Source of the DNA: Caldalkalibacillus uzonensis
Lineage (GTDB): Bacteria; Bacillota; Bacilli; Caldalkalibacillales; Caldalkalibacillaceae
Direction of reading: 5' to 3'
NCBI RefSeq assembly: GCF_030814135.1
Contig: NZ_JAUSUQ010000001.1
Coordinates: 62,001 to 126,000, forward strand
DNA length: 64,000 bases
The notes beneath the pieces were generated by a model that saw only the letters and a list, made by a program, of their open reading frames with translations, did no database searches and was not told the DNA's origin. Below, piece after piece: positions 55,738 through 64,000 of this stretch (within the stretch, counting starts at the first letter, position 1; each line of letters opens with the position of its first letter). A program made the translations under genes and the position numbers.

Positions 55738-55746
55738 GTTATAATC
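55738..55746 (+). promoter_or_regulatory. Extended -10 promoter of mutS
   Basis: TGTTATAAT is a perfect extended -10 (TGn plus TATAAT), 35 bases before the mutS ATG. No good -35 was seen, which is common with extended -10 boxes. Confidence 0.5.
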
Positions 55747-55780
55747 AAGACGAAGGATCCTAGTTTAATGGGGGAGAGCC

Positions 55781-58408
55781 ATGGCACAATATACACCGAT
55801 GATGGAGCAATATTTATCGATTAAAAAAGAATATCCTGATGCTTTTTTGTTTTTTCGCCTAGGAGATTTCTATGAATTGTTCTTTGAGGATGCCCAGCAG
55901 GCAGCCCAAATTCTAGAGATCACGTTAACCAGCCGCCCAGCAGGAAAAAACGGTGAAAAGATCCCGATGTGTGGCGTTCCTTATCATACAGCAAATCAAT
56001 ACATAAAAAAGATGATCGACCAAGGACATAAAGTCGCCATATGTGAGCAGGTGGAAGACCCTAAAGAGGCCAAAGGGGTTGTTAAACGGGAAGTGATTCG
56101 CGTCATTACCCCGGGAACGTTAATGGAAGAGAGCATGCTGGCTGATGACGAAAACAATTTCATGCTGTTTTTGACGAAAACACATGGTGAGTATGCTGTC
56201 GTAGGCTGCGATTTGTCCACCGGAGAAGTAACCGGTACAAAGATATCGGAATGGGAATTGTTACTTGAGGAGACAAGCCATTTTCGACCCAAAGAGGTAA
56301 TCATTTCCACAGCCTTCAGTCAAGACGAAATCAAAGGGCTGAAGCAACACTATCCGGGAATTGTCACTGTGCGGGAACCTAGCTCACTCGCTGAAGTGAA
56401 CAGCTCAGAATGGTTGAAGCATCAACAGGCATCATCTGCCGGTGAAGCGATCAGCGAAGCGCTGGGTCTGATGTATGGGTATTTACTGGACACCCAAAAA
56501 AAGATGATCGATCACCTGCAACCGTTCCACTATTATGAGACCCAGGCCTTTTTGGCATTGGATGCCCATGCCAAGCGCAATCTTGAATTGCTCGAAACGT
56601 TGCGTGAACGGAGCAAAAAAGGATCATTATTATGGCTCCTTGATAAAACCTGTACGGCGATGGGAGGGCGGCTGCTAAAAAAATGGCTGATGCGTCCCTT
56701 GTTGAACAGGGAGCTAATTGAACAGCGCTTAAATCTTGTTGAGATCTTGGTCAATGACCCTTTTGTCCGTGAGGAGATCATGTTGCTTTTAAAAGATGTG
56801 TATGACCTGGAGCGTTTAGCAGCCAGGGTAGCTTTTGGCAATGTCACCCCACGGGACTTGTTGCAATTGAAACGTTCATTACAGGTGTTGCCTGATCTTG
56901 TGGGGCAGCTCTCCAAATTGCCGGCTGCTGACATACAGCCTTTGATCAAGCAGATTGACCCCTGCCCGGAGTTGGTCACTTTGTTGGATAAAGCCCTGGC
57001 AGAAGATGCACCGGCCACCATTAAAGAAGGGGGCATCTTCAAGCCAGGATATCATGAAGAATTGGACCGGCTGAATCAGGCCAGCCGGGAGGGAAAGCAC
57101 TGGATTTCCGAGCTGGAACTGAAAGAAAGGGAACGAACAGGGATCAAGTCATTAAAAGTGGGATATAACAAGGTGTTCGGCTACTATATTGAGGTGACCA
57201 AAGCCAATGTTCACCTCCTTGATGAGGGACGTTACCAACGCAAACAGACCCTGAGCAACGCTGAGCGGTTCATTACGCCGGAGCTGAAAGAAAAGGAAGC
57301 CATGATCCTCGACGCCAGTGAAAGGGCGCTTGAATTAGAGCATCAGCTATTCGGCGAGTTGCGACATCAGGTCAAAACTTACACCGAGCGCTTGCAGAAA
57401 CTGGCCCAGACAATTGCCCAGCTTGACTGTTTGTGTTCCTTTGCCAAGGTGAGTGAACAACATCATTACGTTCGTCCTGCCTTTAGTCACAACGGTGAAC
57501 TTGTCGTTCAAGCCGGACGCCATCCTGTGGTGGAACAGGTCTTGCCCAGCGGGGAGTTTGTCGCTAATGATGTGCATATGAACGATCGTGACCGCCAAAT
57601 TTTACTGATTACCGGCCCCAATATGGCTGGTAAAAGCACATACATGCGCCAGCTGGCCCAGATTGTGATCATGGCCCAGATGGGCTGCTTCGTCCCTGCA
57701 CAAGAAGCTACACTGCCCATTTTTGATCAAATTTTTACCCGGATTGGTGCAGCCGATGACTTAGTTGGCGGGCAGAGCACGTTTATGGTTGAAATGGTGG
57801 AAACCAAACGGGCCATAACCCAGGCCACGCCAAACAGCCTTATTTTACTGGATGAAATCGGCCGGGGCACCGCCACTTACGACGGCATGTCCCTGGCCCA
57901 GGCCGTGATTGAATACATTCATGACCATGTGCAGGCCAAGACCTTATTCTCCACCCACTATCATGAGCTAACAGATCTGGAGTACCAACTGGAGCGGGTT
58001 CAAAATGTGCATGTGGCCTGTTCGGAACATGAAGGACGTGTCACGTTTTTACATAAAGTATTGGAGGGCAAGGCGGACCGCAGTTACGGCATCCACGTAG
58101 CCGAGCTGGCAGGTATGCCTGAACATGTGATTAATCGGGCTGCCGCCATTTTAGAGGTGCTGGAATCTAAAGGGGAGGCTGCTCTAGGTACAGAACATTC
58201 CAAGGTTAGCGAGGCCGGGCAGCTTGTCCAACTTTCTTTATTTGCAGAGGAGGAGCAGCAAGAAGGGACCAGGCAAACACCAAAGTGGCAAAAGAAGATT
58301 CTCGCTGAGATTGAAGGACTGGATTTAATTAACACAACACCCCTGGAAGCATTGAACACCCTCTACCGCTTGCAACAACGGCTGAAAGGCAAAGGGGGGA
58401 GAACATGA
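55781..58408 (+). CDS. mutS: DNA mismatch repair protein MutS
   Basis: A mismatch-recognition ATPase of 875 residues. The mismatch-binding FYELF motif is near 38 (GDFYELFFEDA). Walker A GPNMAGKS is at 612-619, Walker B LLDEIGRGT near 690 and STHYHEL near 724. A C-terminal QLSLF near 815 is a beta-clamp binding motif, the same pentapeptide that ends PolC. GGGGGAGAG precedes the ATG. Its stop overlaps mutL by four bases. Confidence 0.97.
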   Translation: MAQYTPMMEQYLSIKKEYPDAFLFFRLGDFYELFFEDAQQAAQILEITLTSRPAGKNGEKIPMCGVPYHTANQYIKKMIDQGHKVAICEQVEDPKEAKGVVKREVIRVITPGTLMEESMLADDENNFMLFLTKTHGEYAVVGCDLSTGEVTGTKISEWELLLEETSHFRPKEVIISTAFSQDEIKGLKQHYPGIVTVREPSSLAEVNSSEWLKHQQASSAGEAISEALGLMYGYLLDTQKKMIDHLQPFHYYETQAFLALDAHAKRNLELLETLRERSKKGSLLWLLDKTCTAMGGRLLKKWLMRPLLNRELIEQRLNLVEILVNDPFVREEIMLLLKDVYDLERLAARVAFGNVTPRDLLQLKRSLQVLPDLVGQLSKLPAADIQPLIKQIDPCPELVTLLDKALAEDAPATIKEGGIFKPGYHEELDRLNQASREGKHWISELELKERERTGIKSLKVGYNKVFGYYIEVTKANVHLLDEGRYQRKQTLSNAERFITPELKEKEAMILDASERALELEHQLFGELRHQVKTYTERLQKLAQTIAQLDCLCSFAKVSEQHHYVRPAFSHNGELVVQAGRHPVVEQVLPSGEFVANDVHMNDRDRQILLITGPNMAGKSTYMRQLAQIVIMAQMGCFVPAQEATLPIFDQIFTRIGAADDLVGGQSTFMVEMVETKRAITQATPNSLILLDEIGRGTATYDGMSLAQAVIEYIHDHVQAKTLFSTHYHELTDLEYQLERVQNVHVACSEHEGRVTFLHKVLEGKADRSYGIHVAELAGMPEHVINRAAAILEVLESKGEAALGTEHSKVSEAGQLVQLSLFAEEEQQEGTRQTPKWQKKILAEIEGLDLINTTPLEALNTLYRLQQRLKGKGGRT

Positions 58409-60309
58409 CTCGCATTCAGGTGATGAATGAGGTACTGGCCAACAAAATTGCAGCCGGAGAAGTAGTGGAACGCCCGTCCTCCGTGGTGAAAGAGTTGGTA
58501 GAAAATGCCATTGATGCACAGAGTACCGTGATTAAGGTGGAAGTAGAGGATGGGGGATTAAAAAAGATTAAAGTGACGGATAATGGCATAGGTATGTCTC
58601 GTCAAGACAGTCAGTTGGCTTTTGAGCGGCACGCCACCAGCAAAGTGAGAACAGAGCGTGATCTGTTTCGTATTCACACACTGGGTTTCAGAGGTGAAGC
58701 TTTGCCCAGCATAGCTGCTGTGGCCAAGGTGTCCTTGCAAACCTGGGATGGGCAGGAAAAGGCAGGGACACGTCTCTGTTTGGAAGGGGGACAGGTAACA
58801 AGTGTTGAAGATGCCCCTCTGCGGCAGGGAACCGTGGTGGAAGTGACAGACCTGTTTTACAATACGCCCGCCCGCTATAAATATTTAAAAACACTGCATA
58901 CAGAGCTCAGCCATATCAGCGACTGGATGAACCGCTTGGCCCTGGCCCACACCGCCATCTCCTTCTGTTTGCTACACAATGGCCGAACACTGCTCTCAAC
59001 CAGTGGCAATGGAGACCGGTTGCACATTTTAGCTGGGATCTACGGGCATCAGGCTGCCAGACAGATGATCCCCTTTCAGGCCACCCATCTTGATTTTGAA
59101 GCAGAGGGCTTATTGAGCAAGCCGGATCTGACCCGGGCCAACAGGCATTACCTGACTGTGATCGTTAACGGTCGCTATGTCAAGCATCCAGGTATCCATA
59201 AAGCGGTTTTGCAAGCTTATCATACCCTGTTGCCCGTCAATCGTTACCCTGTGGTTGTCCTCGATTTGAAAATGGATCCCAGTTTGCTGGATGTCAATGT
59301 TCATCCGTCGAAATTGGAGATCAGGCTGAGCAAGGAAAAAGAGTTGCTGGGCTGGCTGGAAGGGGAGATCAAAAAGGCTTTGCAGGAACAAAGCCTGATT
59401 CCTGCCCCTTTGTCAGGTGGGAACAGGCGGAGACAACATCAGCAACAGGCGGTCCAGCAAACATTCAACCTGCGTTTGCCAGAGCAGAAGGAGGATCAGT
59501 CAGCCCAAGGTGACAGAGAGGACCAACAAGCAAGCCACGGTACTCGTCATCCTGCTGGTACAGTTGGTCAGATCCATGACCACAAGCAAGTCCATGACCA
59601 ACTGTCTCAATATGATCAGCAAGCGCAAACCTCGGACGAATCAATCGAACAACAGACAGAAGCCACAGTACCGGATCAATCGGCAGCATCGGCAGCTGAC
59701 CCAGAACAAGAGACATCGGCTGACAAAATCCCCTTGTTGTATCCGTTAGCCCAGCTTCATGGCACCTACATTTTAGCTCAAAATGAACAAGGATTGTACA
59801 TGATTGATCAGCACGCCGCACAAGAACGAATCTGGTATGAACATTTTGCCAAAAAATTAAATCAGCCTGAGCGGGTCAGTCAAGATTTGGCCGTTCCGCT
59901 TGTTTTGGAATTTACGGCTGGCGAAGCTGCCTTGATCAATAAGCATCAAGACATGTTGAAGAAAATAGGTCTATTTTTAGAAGAATTTGGGCACCATGCA
60001 TATATAGTCCGCTCTCACCCTGCCTGGTTTCCAGAGGGGGAAGAGGAAATTTTGATTCGAGAGATCATTGATACTGTTATCCGACACAAGGGCAAACTGG
60101 AGTGGATTTATTTCAGGGACGAAGTAGCTAAAATGATGGCCTGTAAACAATCCATTAAAGCCAACCAGTATCTGACCAGAGCAGAAATGGAAGCCTTACT
60201 TGAACAACTCCGCCAGAGTTCCAATCCCTTCACTTGCCCCCATGGACGACCCATTACCGTTTTACTCACTAAATATGATATCGAAAAAATGTTTAAAAGA
60301 GTGATGTAA
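58405..60309 (+). CDS. mutL: DNA mismatch repair endonuclease MutL
   Basis: A GHKL ATPase with a C-terminal metal-dependent nicking domain, 634 residues. The N-terminus has KELVENAIDA, DNGIGM and GFRGEAL. The endonuclease motif DQHAAQERIWYE is near 467, followed by ACKQSIKANQ and CPHGRPI. QDLAVP near 492 is in the place of the clamp-binding QEMIVP of B. subtilis. A glutamine-rich linker spans about 345-445. It starts inside the end of mutS (ATGA). Confidence 0.97.
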   Translation: MTRIQVMNEVLANKIAAGEVVERPSSVVKELVENAIDAQSTVIKVEVEDGGLKKIKVTDNGIGMSRQDSQLAFERHATSKVRTERDLFRIHTLGFRGEALPSIAAVAKVSLQTWDGQEKAGTRLCLEGGQVTSVEDAPLRQGTVVEVTDLFYNTPARYKYLKTLHTELSHISDWMNRLALAHTAISFCLLHNGRTLLSTSGNGDRLHILAGIYGHQAARQMIPFQATHLDFEAEGLLSKPDLTRANRHYLTVIVNGRYVKHPGIHKAVLQAYHTLLPVNRYPVVVLDLKMDPSLLDVNVHPSKLEIRLSKEKELLGWLEGEIKKALQEQSLIPAPLSGGNRRRQHQQQAVQQTFNLRLPEQKEDQSAQGDREDQQASHGTRHPAGTVGQIHDHKQVHDQLSQYDQQAQTSDESIEQQTEATVPDQSAASAADPEQETSADKIPLLYPLAQLHGTYILAQNEQGLYMIDQHAAQERIWYEHFAKKLNQPERVSQDLAVPLVLEFTAGEAALINKHQDMLKKIGLFLEEFGHHAYIVRSHPAWFPEGEEEILIREIIDTVIRHKGKLEWIYFRDEVAKMMACKQSIKANQYLTRAEMEALLEQLRQSSNPFTCPHGRPITVLLTKYDIEKMFKRVM

Positions 60310-60311
60310 TC

Positions 60312-61106
60312 ATGCTAGTGACCACAGCACGAAAGCAGGAACATCTCGAATCAAAGGCGAGACACGTGGCCCAGGAATTGGGTCTTCCCTTTGTCCGCCG
60401 CAGATCCTACTCGATCCGGGCCCTGTGTCACATTCACCAGGCGGATCACATTGTTTTGATCACAACAGAAGGGATGAAATGTGTCTTCTGTGATGGAGAG
60501 CAGCAACCTTTTTTCTTTCACCCTAATTCAGCGATGCTGCGGATCCGGCGTCTATTGCGCGGAGAAGAAGATCCCCTGGGTAAAGCCGCAGGGCTAGAAG
60601 AGGGGATGTCCGTATTGGATTGCACCCTTGGATTGGGCTCCGATGCCATTGTGGCCAGCTATCTGGTTGGAGAGAAAGGACGGGTTGTCGGCGTAGAGTC
60701 AGTGCCGGTGTTAGCCTATATCGTTCAGGACGGGCTGCGAACAAGAGAGACTGAACAAAAAGCAGTTAACGAGGCAATGAGACGCATTGCGGTGTTTTGC
60801 GATCATCATCTCTCTTTCCTGAAACAATGTGCCAATAATCAGTTTGACGTGGTCTACTTTGACCCTATGTTTGAGCAAACGGTGCACCGCTCAATGGGAA
60901 TCGCACCACTGAAACGGCTGGCTAACTACGAAGAATTACAGAGAAGTGCCATTGAAGAGGCCAAGCGGGTGGCCAAAAAGCGCATTGTCCTAAAAGATTC
61001 CCGGGAGAGCCCGCGTTTTGAGGCATTGGGTTTCAAACCCATTGTGCGTCCTCATGCCTCCCATTGGTTTGGCATCATTGAATTGGAGGCCGGTTACGAT
61101 GGATAA
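60312..61106 (+). CDS. RsmJ-like SAM-dependent methyltransferase
   Basis: A class I methyltransferase of 264 residues, with the SAM-binding segment LDCTLGLGSDA near 97 and the catalytic-type DPMF motif near 189 (VVYFDPMFEQTV). Both are arranged as in RsmJ, which methylates G1516 of 16S rRNA in E. coli. The N-terminal part has a CVFC pair near 57. The Firmicute members are, to my knowledge, uncharacterised, so an RNA substrate is only inferred. It starts two bases after mutL and overlaps miaA by eight bases. Confidence 0.8.
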   Translation: MLVTTARKQEHLESKARHVAQELGLPFVRRRSYSIRALCHIHQADHIVLITTEGMKCVFCDGEQQPFFFHPNSAMLRIRRLLRGEEDPLGKAAGLEEGMSVLDCTLGLGSDAIVASYLVGEKGRVVGVESVPVLAYIVQDGLRTRETEQKAVNEAMRRIAVFCDHHLSFLKQCANNQFDVVYFDPMFEQTVHRSMGIAPLKRLANYEELQRSAIEEAKRVAKKRIVLKDSRESPRFEALGFKPIVRPHASHWFGIIELEAGYDG

Positions 61107-62040
61107 ATATAGATTACTGGCCATTGTCGGCCCTACAGCCGTCGGAAAAACAAGACTGAGTATTGAATTGGCCAAGGCTTTGAAGGGGGAGATCATTTCA
61201 GGGGATTCCATGCAAGTGTATAAAGGTATGGATATTGGCACCGCCAAAATTACCGAGGAAGAGAAGGAAGGGATTCCCCACTATCTGATCGATATCCTTG
61301 AACCTGACGAGGACTTCTCAGTTTCCCAGTTTCAGAGCTTAACCAAGTCTTGCATCAAGGAGATTAATGAACGGGGACGTATACCCATTCTGGTCGGAGG
61401 CACAGGTCTTTATGTTCAGGCCGTCACCCATGACTTTCATTTTGCTGAAGAGTATGATCCCGGGCTGAGGGAGAATTGGGAAAGGTTTTTGGCCGAACAT
61501 GGTAAAGAGGCTTTACACAAGGAATTACAAAAGCGGGATCCGTCCTACGCGAAAGAGCTCCATCCCAATAATACCAGAAGGGTGATACGGGCGCTGGAAA
61601 TTATTGAGACAACAGGGCAAAGCATGGCCCATTATCAACAAGATTGGCACCGCCTTTCACCTTATGACCTGATCATGATTGGCTTAACCATGCAGCGGGA
61701 AAAACTGTATGAACGCATCAATCAGCGGGTCGATAACATGATAGCACAAGGTTTGGTTGAGGAAGTGAGGCAGTTGTTAAACCGGGGCGTACCGAGGAGA
61801 TCCACAGCCATGCAAGCCATCGGCTACAAAGAGATTGTCCGCTATTTGGAGGATGAATTGACTTTGGATGAGGCCGTGGAACTGATTAAGCGCAACACAC
61901 GGCGGTACGCCAAGAGGCAGCTTACCTGGTTTCGACGCATGGATGAAATCCGCTGGTTTGAAGTGATAGATCATCACCAATTCCCTGCCCTGGTCAAAAA
62001 TATTATCCACTATGTGGCAGGAAAATGGCAAATGGTCTAG
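61099..62040 (+). CDS. miaA: tRNA dimethylallyltransferase MiaA
   Basis: The enzyme adds a dimethylallyl group to N6 of A37 in tRNAs that read UNN codons, producing the substrate of MiaB. The 313 residues carry the P-loop GPTAVGKT near 10, DSMQVYKGMDIGTAKI, LVGGTGLYVQAV and the C-terminal RRYAKRQLTWFR. ATG at 61099 follows GGAGG by nine bases, inside the methyltransferase gene. The long open frame to 61018 is overlap only. A SigH-like promoter for hfq lies across its end. Confidence 0.96.
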   Translation: MDKYRLLAIVGPTAVGKTRLSIELAKALKGEIISGDSMQVYKGMDIGTAKITEEEKEGIPHYLIDILEPDEDFSVSQFQSLTKSCIKEINERGRIPILVGGTGLYVQAVTHDFHFAEEYDPGLRENWERFLAEHGKEALHKELQKRDPSYAKELHPNNTRRVIRALEIIETTGQSMAHYQQDWHRLSPYDLIMIGLTMQREKLYERINQRVDNMIAQGLVEEVRQLLNRGVPRRSTAMQAIGYKEIVRYLEDELTLDEAVELIKRNTRRYAKRQLTWFRRMDEIRWFEVIDHHQFPALVKNIIHYVAGKWQMV

Positions 62041-62043
62041 AAT
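62017..62043 (+). promoter_or_regulatory. SigH-like promoter for hfq
   Basis: GCAGGAAAA, 11 bases, then CTAGAAT. The -35 is a perfect SigH box; the -10 differs at one base. It lies across the miaA stop codon, with a start near 62050, about 33 bases before hfq. Confidence 0.5.
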
Positions 62044-62082
62044 AAATTAAAGAAGGACTAAGATGAGGAGGAACATTATAAA

Positions 62083-62316
62083 ATGAAACAGAATATTAAT
62101 ATTCAGGATTTCTTCCTAAACCAAATCCGCAAAGAGAATATCCCCGTGACAGTCTACCTTGTCAATGGTTATCAACTGAGAGGTTTTGTTAGAGCTTTTG
62201 ATAATTTCACGATTGTGATCGACTCTGAAGGAAAACAGCAACTTGTGTATAAACATGCCATTTCCACCTTTACACCAGCCCGTCCCGTATCCCTGCAAGC
62301 CGAACAGGAAAAATAA
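62083..62316 (+). CDS. hfq: RNA chaperone Hfq
   Basis: A hexameric Sm-fold RNA chaperone of 77 residues. The Sm1 region ([20 protein letters not shown]) and Sm2 motif ([11 protein letters not shown]) are clear, and the C-terminal tail is short as in other Bacillales. ATGAGGAGGAAC supplies the ribosome site. It follows miaA, the same neighbour as in many bacteria, and probably has its own promoter as well as read-through. Confidence 0.96.
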   Translation: MKQNINIQDFFLNQIRKENIPVTVYLVNGYQLRGFVRAFDNFTIVIDSEGKQQLVYKHAISTFTPARPVSLQAEQEK

Positions 62317-62353
62317 AAAGCCAATCAGGGTGAATAAAGGAGGTCTTGAGTCT

Positions 62354-62791
62354 ATGAATATGTTTTTCCAAAACCAGATGGATCTCATGATCCGACCCAT
62401 GCGTGAAGAGTTAACTCGTCACGGGTTTGTCGAGTTGAAAACACCGGAAGAAGTGGACGAAGCGTTCCAATCGGCTAAAGGTGTGGCACTGGTTGTCGTC
62501 AACTCTGTGTGCGGCTGTGCTGCCGGATTGGCCCGTCCTGCAGCCGTTCATTCATTAAACTATGACAAAAAGCCTGATCACCTGTTTACCGTCTTTGCCG
62601 GACAAGAGAAAGAAGCGACGGCCCGTGCCCGTGAATATTTTGAAGGTTATCCGCCTTCGTCCCCTTCTTTTGCTGTACTAAAGGATGGTAAGATTGTAGG
62701 CATTGTCCAGCGTCATGAAATTGAGGACAATGACATGGAGAGCATTATTGCCAAGCTGCACGCCTTATATGACAAAGCCCATGAGGCTTAA
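62354..62791 (+). CDS. Bacilliredoxin (BrxA/BrxB, YphP family)
   Basis: A thioredoxin-like protein of 145 residues that removes bacillithiol from mixed disulfides after oxidative stress. The active site CGC has Cys53 and Cys55, the same positions as in B. subtilis YphP (BrxA). Other hallmarks are NSVCGCAAGLARPA and FAGQEKEATARAREYF. ATG at 62354 follows AAAGGAGGT by eight bases; the longer frame overlaps hfq and has no site. BrxA and BrxB cannot be told apart with confidence here. Confidence 0.93.
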   Translation: MNMFFQNQMDLMIRPMREELTRHGFVELKTPEEVDEAFQSAKGVALVVVNSVCGCAAGLARPAAVHSLNYDKKPDHLFTVFAGQEKEATARAREYFEGYPPSSPSFAVLKDGKIVGIVQRHEIEDNDMESIIAKLHALYDKAHEA

Positions 62792-62850
62792 ATGGGTCTA
62801 CAGAGTGAATGTTACAATGACGATCAGTAAAACTTGATTAAGATAAGAAG

Positions 62851-62882
62851 AACCTTTGAGGCATGGACTCAAAGGTTTTTCT
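62851..62882 (+). terminator. Intrinsic terminator after the bacilliredoxin gene
   Basis: AACCTTTGAG / CTCAAAGGTT with a seven-base loop is followed by TTTC. Its complement is only weakly T-rich, so it serves mainly the + strand. Confidence 0.85.
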
Positions 62883-62957
62883 ATTTGTAGCAGACAAGCA
62901 TATGGTACAGGCCTGCCTTACTCTGGTGTTTTCTCACCACTTAAGGTAAAAAATAAG

Positions 62958-63476
62958 CTAAGCTTCCAACTCTTGCTTTAGCTGTTCACTGGCGCGCTCC
63001 CACATCTCTTTGTTATGGCCTTGTAAGAATTCTTTCAGGATCTTTTTGGACTTGTCATCCATATGGGAGACTACAATTTTGCGTTTGATCGCTTTATCCA
63101 TGTTGTTGACATGTTCAGCCAAATTTTTATATCCGCGCCGTGCTTCCTTGTCAACCGTCATCTCGCAAGCAGCCACTCCCGCATAATAGGGGCCATCTTC
63201 ATTACGGTCCACTGTGACCCATACCACCCAGTAAGGACGGCCACCCGGTACCTCATCTTTATTGGGGAGAAATTTAATCCGTTTTTCCACTTCACTTCTG
63301 GCATGTAAAGCGCCCATATCCACATATGCTGTTTCATGATCCACATCAATGATGACAGGAGAAACATCGTTTAAACTCAACGTGCCTACACCAAATCCGC
63401 CATGTCCATCAGTTGAGTCATTATTCAGGATAGTAAACTGTGATTTGCCCTTTTTCTTATTGTTTAAAAGATCCAT
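62958..63476 (-). CDS. ywhD: YwhD family protein
   Basis: The only minus-strand gene in the window, 172 residues. It resembles B. subtilis YwhD, with NDSTDGHGGFGVG near the start, ALHARSEVEKRIKFLPN, and WVTVDRNEDGPYYAGVAACEMT. The function is not known to me. No membrane segment or catalytic motif is obvious, and the C-terminal third is charged and helical. GAAAGGGTGA lies before the start on its strand. The promoter carries an inverted repeat. Confidence 0.78.
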   Translation of the reverse strand: MDLLNNKKKGKSQFTILNNDSTDGHGGFGVGTLSLNDVSPVIIDVDHETAYVDMGALHARSEVEKRIKFLPNKDEVPGGRPYWVVWVTVDRNEDGPYYAGVAACEMTVDKEARRGYKNLAEHVNNMDKAIKRKIVVSHMDDKSKKILKEFLQGHNKEMWERASEQLKQELEA

Positions 63477-63519
63477 CGTTTTTCACCCTTTCACTCAGGA
63501 TAAAAATAGAACTCGCTTA

Positions 63520-63548
63520 ATCATAGTGGTTGTGTATCTAAAACACAA
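63520..63548 (-). promoter_or_regulatory. SigA-like promoter of ywhD
   Basis: Read on the minus strand: TTGTGT, 17 bases, TATGAT. Start would be near 63513, about 37 bases before the ywhD ATG. Confidence 0.55.
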
Positions 63549-63550
63549 CC
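63528..63550. repeat. Inverted repeat over the ywhD promoter
   Basis: A perfect eight-base inverted repeat, GGTTGTGT and ACACAACC, is separated by seven bases. A third related half-site (TTGTGGTT) follows at 63553-63560. It covers the -35 box and spacer, so it would not be in the transcript and is a candidate operator. Confidence 0.55.
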
Positions 63551-63637
63551 TCTTGTGGTTCATATTTTATCATATTTTTAAGCAGATACATATTGAGCCG
63601 GGAGAGATTGACGCAGAGGGGTAATGAAGAACGTACC

Positions 63638-63666
63638 TTGTGTCTGCTGGGTTGTCGCGATATAAT
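63638..63666 (+). promoter_or_regulatory. SigA promoter of the Fe-S carrier gene
   Basis: TTGTGT and a perfect TATAAT are 17 bases apart, about 35 bases before the ATG at 63701. Confidence 0.65.
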
Positions 63667-63700
63667 AATTACAGAGCACTCCTTAAGGAGGGATGTTGAG

Positions 63701-64000
63701 ATGATTACCATTACGGAAAGCGCCAGTGCCAAAATTAAAGAAATGCTGGCCCAGGAAGAAGGAAGCCCATATCTGCGGATCGGTGTGACCTATGGTGGAT
63801 GCAGCGGGTTTACTTACGGCATGGGTTTTGACACAGAAAAAAATGATGACGATGACGTATTTGAACAACACGGCATCACCATTGTGGTGGATGCTGAAAG
63901 CAAAAAATATTTGGCTGGGACCAAAATTGACTATAAAGAAAATTTAATGGGTGGCGGGTTCACCATTGACAATCCTAATGCAACTGTCACCTGTGGTTGC
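63701..64000 (+). CDS. yutM: HesB/IscA-type iron-sulfur carrier (YutM-like), 3' end cut
   Basis: An A-type Fe-S cluster carrier; the first 100 codons are present and the gene runs off the window. The three conserved cysteines are Cys34 (GGCSGF), Cys98 and Cys100 (TCGC). The match to B. subtilis YutM (SufA) is good through VFEQHGITIVVD and GGGFTIDNPNA. About 15-20 residues are expected beyond the edge. AAGGAGGGA precedes the ATG. It is transcribed divergently from ywhD. Confidence 0.9.
   Translation, partial: MITITESASAKIKEMLAQEEGSPYLRIGVTYGGCSGFTYGMGFDTEKNDDDDVFEQHGITIVVDAESKKYLAGTKIDYKENLMGGGFTIDNPNATVTCGC

Noticed and set aside
63063-63308. 81-codon plus-strand frame opposite ywhD
   Set aside because: It has no ribosome site, and the minus-strand frame is the recognisable conserved protein.
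1-64000. tRNA, rRNA, CRISPR, insertion sequence or prophage
   Set aside because: No tRNA-like cloverleaf, repeat-spacer array, transposase or phage structural gene was noticed; the gene order is chromosomal core throughout.

Overview
The window is one uninterrupted stretch of a Gram-positive, endospore-forming chromosome of the order Bacillales. PolC, SpoIIIE, the dipicolinate synthase pair, SpoVS, CotE and TepA-YlzJ are all present, and most of the gene order matches the Bacillus subtilis polC to mutL region. A caa3-type oxidase and the overall protein character would suit a thermophilic or alkaliphilic Bacillaceae such as Caldalkalibacillus, but that placement is an inference. I count 59 protein genes. 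All are on the + strand except ywhD near the right end. I saw no rRNA, tRNA, CRISPR array, insertion sequence or prophage, and no gap between genes exceeds 300 bases.

Layout. 1-12636: replication, transcription and translation core (polC, rimP-nusA-rnpM-ylxQ-infB-rbfA-nrnA-truB-ribF, then rpsO behind its own leader). 12788-22664: pnp, the sporulation-linked genes ylxY, mlpA and ymxH, then dpaA-dpaB-asd-dapG-dapA, which makes lysine and cell-wall precursors and spore dipicolinic acid. 22866-34604: an RNase J, tepA-ylzJ, spoIIIE, the ymfF-ymfH-ymfI group tied to EF-P modification, ymfJ, ymfK, the RodZ-like ymfM and pgsA. 34663-40865: cinA, LexA-controlled recA, recX, rny, ymdB and spoVS. 40974-51437: a dipeptidase, a two-subunit 2-oxoacid:ferredoxin oxidoreductase, a metallo-beta-lactamase-fold hydrolase and the ctaCDEFG-ctaM oxidase block, whose position differs from B. 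subtilis. 51582-62791: miaB-ricA, cotE, a predicted amidoligase, mutS-mutL, an RsmJ-like methyltransferase, miaA, hfq and a bacilliredoxin. 62958-64000: ywhD (minus strand) and the first 100 codons of a HesB/YutM-type Fe-S carrier cut by the window end.

The most notable signal is regulatory. Three mother-cell-type promoters share one layout (CAC[C/T], 16 bases, CATA): they precede dpaA, cotE and the uncharacterised amidoligase next to cotE. This makes that COOH-NH2 ligase a good candidate for an undescribed late spore-coat modifying enzyme. SigH-like promoters precede pnp, ymfK, spoVS and hfq, and SigG-like promoters precede tepA and ymfJ. The RNase J at the rnjB locus keeps every metal ligand. 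All start sites, promoters and terminators were read by eye and were not tested by alignment or folding software.
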